From Corynebacterium jeikeium (GTDB lineage Bacteria; Actinomycetota; Actinomycetes; Mycobacteriales; Mycobacteriaceae): a stretch of DNA of 64,000 nt. Below, piece by piece: positions 59,567 to 64,000 of this stretch. Every line of letters starts with the position of its first letter. Positions within the stretch are counted from its first letter, which is position 1. Both the position numbers and the translations under genes were made by a program. The notes beneath the pieces are model-generated. The model searched no databases. It worked only from the letters and a program-made list of their open reading frames with translations, and had not been told where the DNA came from. Location: the NCBI RefSeq assembly GCF_000738265.1, contig NZ_JFCQ01000001.1:62001-126000 (forward strand), in the 5' to 3' direction.

Positions 59567-61222
59567 AAGTCGACGATGCAGGAGATCCCACTTTCCGTAG
59601 CACGGATCCTGGAATACGGCGCCAGCGTTCACCGAAATACGACCGTGACCACGTATTTTGACGAAACAGCAGAGCAGACCAGCTTCCTGCACATCGGTAT
59701 CCGGGCCGGGGCCATGGCCAACATGTTCACAGACGAGTTTGGCATTGGTCGCGGCGACCGAGTAGGCACGGTACTGCCGAACTGCACGGAACATCTAGAA
59801 GTGATGCTCGCCGTAGCTTCGATGGGCGCGGTGTTTAACCCCATCAACCGGCACCTGATGGGCAAGCAGATCACCCACATCATCAACAAGGCAGCACCCA
59901 AGGTCCTGGTTATCGACGCGACATGTGGCGAACAGATCATCCCGCTGCTCGCCGACTGCCCGTGTGTCGAGGCAGTGCTGGTGATCGGCGCCGCCCAGGA
60001 ACATACGGACGCAGTGCAGAAGCTGGTGGACGAACACCTGGAGAAGTTGCGCGTATTCAACCTGGAAACCTGCCTGGACGGACGCAGCGCCGACTTCGAC
60101 TGGCCGGATCTGGAGGAGACCGCCCCGGCAGCAATCTGCTTTTCCACCGGGACCGAAGGTCCGCCGAAGGGCGTGGTCTACTCGCACCGCGCGCTGTGGC
60201 TGCACTCCATGCAGCTCCGCGCCGCCGATAGCTTCAGCATCCGCAACGGCACCAGCTTCTTATGCTGCGTGCCCATCTATCACGTACTGAGCTGGGGCGT
60301 GCCGCTGGCGGCTTTTATGGCCGGCGCGCCCATCGTGTTCACCGGGCACAGCGCCGAGCCAGAACACCTTGCCCACGTGATTGCCGATGCCATGCCACGC
60401 CAGGCGCACGGTTCACCCGCCGTGTGGACTGGACTGCTGGTGCACTATGCCAAGCAGCATCCAAAAAAGATGAGCTTGCAGGAAATCTACGTCGGCGGCT
60501 CCCAGGTCTCCCCCGCCATGATCGACGCCTGGGAGGAACGCTTCGGCGTGGATATCATCCACGCCTGGGGAATGACAGAAACCGGGCCGGTCGGAACAGT
60601 TGCCCATCCGCCTGCAGGCGTGGCTGGCGCGGCGCGTGCGAAGTACCGCGAAAGCCAGGGGCGCTTCCACGCCGGCATGCGCTATCGCATCGTCGACGAC
60701 AACGACAATGTGTTGGATACCAACGACCGCAACGAGGGCGAGCTCCAAGTCCGCGGCAACACTGTGACAGGCTCCTATTTTGATGACGACGCCTCGCGCT
60801 TCACCCCCGACGGGTGGCTGCGCACCGGCGACATCGCGACCGTCAACAAGGATGGCTACCTAACGATCCACGACCGCAAGTCCGATATCATCCGCTCCGG
60901 CGGGGAATGGATCTATTCCGCGGCGCTGGAAAACTACTTGCTGGAACCAGCAGCCGTCATCGAAGCCGCCGTGATAGGCATCCCATCAGAAAAATGGGGG
61001 CAACGCCCACTGGCAGTGGTAGTTGTGGCCGAAGGAACCCCATGGACCGCGGAAACTGCACAGAAGCTGGCCGACGAGCTACGCGAGCGCGTGCCCGGTT
61101 GGATGGTGCCGGAGAACTGGACCTTCGTGGATCATATCGACAAGACCAGCGTGGATAAGTTCGACAAGAAGGACCTGCGCCAGCACTTCCGCGAGGGGAA
61201 GTTCGAGATCATCACGGTCTAG
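59564..61222 (+). CDS. AMP-forming acyl-CoA ligase-like protein
   Basis: 552 residues of the ANL superfamily, in the medium/long-chain fatty acyl-CoA ligase group, which activate fatty acids with ATP and CoA. Visible motifs: P-loop A3 STGTEGPPKG (194-203), IIHAWGMTETGP (A5), DGWLRTGDIATV (A7), DIIRSGGEWIYSAALE (A8), and the catalytic lysine in KTSVDKFDKKDLRQ. The P-loop has Glu where TSGTTGxPKG has a second Thr/Ser, and Asp replaces the usual Gly before the catalytic Lys. Activity may therefore be altered. Divergent from rho, it separates rho from thrB together with dedA. Confidence 0.85.
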   Translation: MKSTMQEIPLSVARILEYGASVHRNTTVTTYFDETAEQTSFLHIGIRAGAMANMFTDEFGIGRGDRVGTVLPNCTEHLEVMLAVASMGAVFNPINRHLMGKQITHIINKAAPKVLVIDATCGEQIIPLLADCPCVEAVLVIGAAQEHTDAVQKLVDEHLEKLRVFNLETCLDGRSADFDWPDLEETAPAAICFSTGTEGPPKGVVYSHRALWLHSMQLRAADSFSIRNGTSFLCCVPIYHVLSWGVPLAAFMAGAPIVFTGHSAEPEHLAHVIADAMPRQAHGSPAVWTGLLVHYAKQHPKKMSLQEIYVGGSQVSPAMIDAWEERFGVDIIHAWGMTETGPVGTVAHPPAGVAGAARAKYRESQGRFHAGMRYRIVDDNDNVLDTNDRNEGELQVRGNTVTGSYFDDDASRFTPDGWLRTGDIATVNKDGYLTIHDRKSDIIRSGGEWIYSAALENYLLEPAAVIEAAVIGIPSEKWGQRPLAVVVVAEGTPWTAETAQKLADELRERVPGWMVPENWTFVDHIDKTSVDKFDKKDLRQHFREGKFEIITV

Positions 61223-61325
61223 GATGCGCGCCTAGAGTGCGTGCAAGAGTTACTCCAGGCTGGTTGAGGGTAAAATCACTAGCTTTTAACAGGTGCCGCT
61301 CTAACTACTACCGGGCAAAGTAGAG

Positions 61326-61342
61326 TAGCGTTTTCCTGCATG
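61326..61342 (+). promoter_or_regulatory. Possible leaderless promoter -10 of dedA
   Basis: TAGCGT (61326-61331), 8 nt before ATG 61340; a TAGAGT directly precedes it. Confidence 0.4.
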
Positions 61343-62020
61343 ACCGACGTAACTGTGCTGGCCCTCGGGCCACAATGGTTCGACCCAATTTATCTGCTTT
61401 CGGGTTCTGGCCCCTTCGGAGCGGCGATCCTGCCCGCCATTTTTGCGATAATCTTCATCGAATCCGGACTATTCTTCCCTTTCCTGCCCGGCGATTCCAT
61501 GCTCTTCACAGCAGGTTTGCTGGCCAGCCAACCAGATGGCTTCGCACCGCTGTGGCAGGTGCTGCTGATCACCCCGATCGCGGCGATCCTGGGTGACCAG
61601 GTGGGCTACTGGATTGGCCATCGTTTCCACCCCGCGCTACGCAACCGAAAGGACGGTCGATTCTTCAAGCAAGAGCACCTGCACCGATCCGAGGAGTTCT
61701 TCGCGAAGTACGGTTCGATCACAATCATCCTGTGCCGTTTCGTACCCTTTGTGCGCACCTATGCCCCGCTAGTAGCTGGAATGTCCGGCATGCGCTACCG
61801 CACGTTCATTGTCTTTAACGTCATCGGTGGCGTGCTATGGGCCAGCGGCATCGTCTACCTGGGATCGCTGCTCGGCGGTGTAGAGTTCGTGCGCAACAAT
61901 ATCGAGGCCATCTTCCTCGGTCTCGTCGCCTTCTCCGTCGTCCCGATGCTATTCGGAGTGATACAGAAAAGCCGGAGCCAGAAGAAGCAATCTTCCGCTC
62001 CGGCTAGCGCCCAGCATTAG
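61340..62020 (+). CDS. DedA-family membrane protein
   Basis: 226 residues with 4-6 hydrophobic segments. The family motifs are FIESGLFFPFLPGDSMLF, GDQVGYWIGHR and CRFVPFVRTYAPLVAGMSGM, with conserved acidic and Arg residues. DedA proteins act in envelope lipid homeostasis, and some are undecaprenyl-phosphate flippases; which role applies here is unknown. Its last ~35 nt of coding sequence double as a terminator for thrCB on the other strand. Confidence 0.92.
   Translation: MTDVTVLALGPQWFDPIYLLSGSGPFGAAILPAIFAIIFIESGLFFPFLPGDSMLFTAGLLASQPDGFAPLWQVLLITPIAAILGDQVGYWIGHRFHPALRNRKDGRFFKQEHLHRSEEFFAKYGSITIILCRFVPFVRTYAPLVAGMSGMRYRTFIVFNVIGGVLWASGIVYLGSLLGGVEFVRNNIEAIFLGLVAFSVVPMLFGVIQKSRSQKKQSSAPASAQH
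61964..62005 (-). terminator. thrCB intrinsic terminator inside dedA
   Basis: Outer stem AGCCGGAGC (61970-61978) with GCTCCGGCT (61997-62005) is perfect over 9 bp; inner GAAGA (61981-61985) pairs with TCTTC (61991-61995). On the minus strand the stem is followed by TTTTCTGTAT. It lies 25 bp past the thrB stop and within dedA codons for KSRSQKKQSSAPAS. Confidence 0.85.
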
Positions 62021-62029
62021 TTTCCGGTC

Positions 62030-62956
62030 TTATCCGGTGACCTCCACCTCGACCGGCCCGGCGATCCCCAACTCCAGAACTTTCATCCCACGCCCACGGG
62101 CTTCCTCGATCAACGACTCTTCCACCGGGTTGGTGCTAAGCACCATGATGGTCGGTCCCGCACCCGACAGGAACGCAGGGTAACCCAGGTTGCGCAGGCG
62201 GTTAACCCACTCCGCGGTAACCGGTAGGACCTCCGCGCGATAGGTCTGGTGCATGCGGTCGCGGGTGCCCTCCCACAGCAGCTCCGGGTCATCCCGCAGC
62301 GCGACAGTCATCACTGCCGTGCGGGAAACATTGAAACGGGCATCCAGGTGGCTGATGTCGGATGGCAGGACGCGGCGAATTGCCTCCGTCGACGCGTGGA
62401 AATCCGGGATAAACGCGGTGGCCTTGATGTCCGGGTGAACGTCGATGCGCCGGGCAAAGTAGTCCGGCGCGGACACTCCGTCGATCGGGACGTTGGTCCA
62501 AGAAACCACGCCCGAACCCAGCACGGACGCACCGGCGTTGTCTGGGTGACCTTCGAAAGTCGAGGCGATCTGCACTTGTGCCTGATCATCCAGCGTGAAC
62601 CCTGCCAGGCCATTGCCCGCGGCCACACCCGCCGTCGCGGCTGCTGCGGAAGACCCCAGGCCACGGGACTGCGGGATGGAGTTCGTGCAGCTCACGCGCA
62701 GCCCCGGAACCGTCACGTCGGCTTCCTTCAGCGTCGTGCGCAGTGCCCGAACAACCAGGTGGCGCTCATCCAGCGGCACTTCGCCTTCGCCCTCGCCCGT
62801 AACCTCGACAACCAGGCCCGAATCAATGACCTCGGCGGTCACGTAGTCATACAAACCCAGCGCCAACCCTAGGGTGTCGAAACCCGGCCCAAGGTTCGCG
62901 GTCGAAGCCGGTACCTTGACGGTCGCCTTGCGCCCAACAGGTATTTCGACGCCCAT
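62030..62956 (-). CDS. thrB: Homoserine kinase
   Basis: Phosphorylates homoserine in threonine synthesis; GHMP kinase superfamily. 308 residues with [20 protein letters not shown] and the ATP-binding [16 protein letters not shown] loop. ATG 62956 overlaps the thrC stop by one base (TAATG), indicating translational coupling. The thrC-thrB order is the mycobacterial one. Confidence 0.97.
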   Translation of the reverse strand: MGVEIPVGRKATVKVPASTANLGPGFDTLGLALGLYDYVTAEVIDSGLVVEVTGEGEGEVPLDERHLVVRALRTTLKEADVTVPGLRVSCTNSIPQSRGLGSSAAAATAGVAAGNGLAGFTLDDQAQVQIASTFEGHPDNAGASVLGSGVVSWTNVPIDGVSAPDYFARRIDVHPDIKATAFIPDFHASTEAIRRVLPSDISHLDARFNVSRTAVMTVALRDDPELLWEGTRDRMHQTYRAEVLPVTAEWVNRLRNLGYPAFLSGAGPTIMVLSTNPVEESLIEEARGRGMKVLELGIAGPVEVEVTG

Positions 62957-64000
62957 TAGTTCAGCCCCAACGCGTCTGCAACGGCGTGCGGATCTACGTC
63001 GGTGACGGTGGGATCCGGCATCTGCGACAGGGCGGTCGTCGGATCCTTCAGGCCGTGACCGGTGACGGTGCAGACGATGCGCTGGCCGGCGGAAAGCTCA
63101 CCGTTGGCGTGCGCATCCAGCAGGCCCGCGACGGAGGAGGCAGAGGCCGGCTCGACGAAGATGCCCTCACGACCTGCGATCAGGCGGTAAGCCTCCAGGA
63201 TTTGTTCGTCGGTCTGGGCACGGAAGTCGCCACCAGATTCCTCCTTTGCGGCAACGGCCTGCTGCCAGGAAGCCGGGTTACCGATGCGGATCGCGGTCGC
63301 GATCGTCTCGGGATCCAGAACCGGCTCCCCCTTCACCAGCGGAGCTGCTCCGGCAGCCTGCACGCCCTTCATAACTGGGCGGTGGGTGGACACGCCATCC
63401 TCGGCATACTCGGAGTAGCCCTTCCAATACGCCGTGATGTTGCCCGCGTTGCCGACTGGCAGGAAGTGAACATCGGGGGCGTCACCAAGACAATCCACAA
63501 TCTCGAACGCGGCGGTCTTCTGTCCCTCAATGCGCATCGGGTTCACAGAGTTGACCAGGGCAATTTCCGGGAACTCGGTGGTGGTCTTGCGCACCAGCTC
63601 GAGGCAGTCATCGAAGTTGCCGCGGATCTGAATGATCTGCGCGCCGTGCATGACGGCCTGCGCGAGCTTGCCCTGGGCGATCTTGCCCTCCGGGATCAGG
63701 ACGGCGGACTTCAGACCAGCGCGGGCAGCATAGGCAGCCGCGGAGGCGGAGGTGTTACCGGTCGACGCGCACATCAGAACCTTCTGACCCTTGTGGTACG
63801 CGTCGGTCACAGCAACGGTCATGCCACGGTCCTTGAAGGAACCGGTGGGGTTGGCGCCCTCGATCTTCAGGTAAACATCGCAGCCGGTGAGCTCCGACAG
63901 GTGGTTCGCACGCAGCAGCGGGGTGCCGCCCTCGTTAAGAGTCACCGGCTCCCAGTCCTTCGCGAAAGGCATCCGCTCGCGGTACATGTTGATCAGGCCG
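62956..64000 (-). CDS. thrC: Threonine synthase, 5' end outside window
   Basis: PLP enzyme converting O-phosphohomoserine to threonine. It is the short form (about 350-360 residues), like M. tuberculosis ThrC, not the ~480-residue form of C. glutamicum. The PLP lysine is in [18 protein letters not shown], with [19 protein letters not shown] and [14 protein letters not shown]. The frame continues upstream of ATG 63987 to the window edge as GLIN, matching the start of homologues, so a few residues are missing. hom is expected just beyond the edge. Confidence 0.96.
   Translation of the reverse strand, partial: GLINMYRERMPFAKDWEPVTLNEGGTPLLRANHLSELTGCDVYLKIEGANPTGSFKDRGMTVAVTDAYHKGQKVLMCASTGNTSASAAAYAARAGLKSAVLIPEGKIAQGKLAQAVMHGAQIIQIRGNFDDCLELVRKTTTEFPEIALVNSVNPMRIEGQKTAAFEIVDCLGDAPDVHFLPVGNAGNITAYWKGYSEYAEDGVSTHRPVMKGVQAAGAAPLVKGEPVLDPETIATAIRIGNPASWQQAVAAKEESGGDFRAQTDEQILEAYRLIAGREGIFVEPASASSVAGLLDAHANGELSAGQRIVCTVTGHGLKDPTTALSQMPDPTVTDVDPHAVADALGLN

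Overview
The window is about 64 kb of high-GC chromosomal DNA from an actinobacterium, most likely a Corynebacterium, perhaps of the lipophilic jeikeium/urealyticum/falsenii type (inference from gene content and order, no database search). Pointers: NucS instead of MutS/MutL, GlgE/GlgB glycogen metabolism, a DUF2550 gene beside atpC, the order gatB-pfkA-gatA-gatC-ACT, and ligA/mnmA/iscS/etfBA, all recognisable from the Mycobacterium tuberculosis map. No rRNA, tRNA, CRISPR array or intact mobile element was seen. ilvD is cut by the left edge and thrC by the right edge.

Layout. 1-5.2 kb: 3' part of ilvD, a decayed IS481-type transposase, and a UvrA-like ATPase. 5.2-16.1 kb: DoxX membrane protein, gatB, DUF222/HNH protein, pfkA, MFS exporter and NUDIX pair, gatA-gatC, ACT protein; GatCAB together make Gln-tRNA(Gln). 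16.1-25.8 kb: an insertion relative to the mycobacterial order, with ilvA, a DctA-type symporter, a DnaQ-like exonuclease and three tandem paralogues of a secreted, membrane-anchored family, only the first of which has a von Willebrand A domain. 25.8-38.8 kb: ligA, aldo/keto reductase, MetE-like protein, mnmA, iscS, AAA ATPase, etfB-etfA, methyltransferase-like protein, NUDIX and ABC ATPase. IscS supplies the sulfur that MnmA puts on tRNA. 38.9-45.5 kb: glgE-glgB, thioredoxin-fold/TPR protein, nucS, DUF2550. 45.6-59.3 kb: atpI and atpBEFHAGDC, wecA, tsaC/sua5, prmC, prfA, rho. 59.5-64 kb: acyl-CoA ligase-like gene, dedA, thrB-thrC.

Regulatory signals. Most monocistronic or first genes carry a TANNNT -10 hexamer exactly 7 nt before the start codon, the signature of leaderless mRNAs; this fixed several start codons. 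The three secreted paralogues instead share an ECF-sigma-like promoter (GGAAC, 17 nt, CGTC/CATC) and TTG starts. Good intrinsic terminators follow etfBA, the atp operon and thrCB; the last lies inside the 3' end of dedA. Other signals include a palindrome with two facing DnaA boxes, a 2x2 array of TCTAACA heptamers between iscS and the AAA ATPase, 17-bp tandem repeats after the VWA gene, and a dispersed T-rich/TGACGCC motif that forces rare codons inside several genes.

The best candidate for something little described is the ECF-controlled three-paralogue locus at 19.7-25.8 kb.
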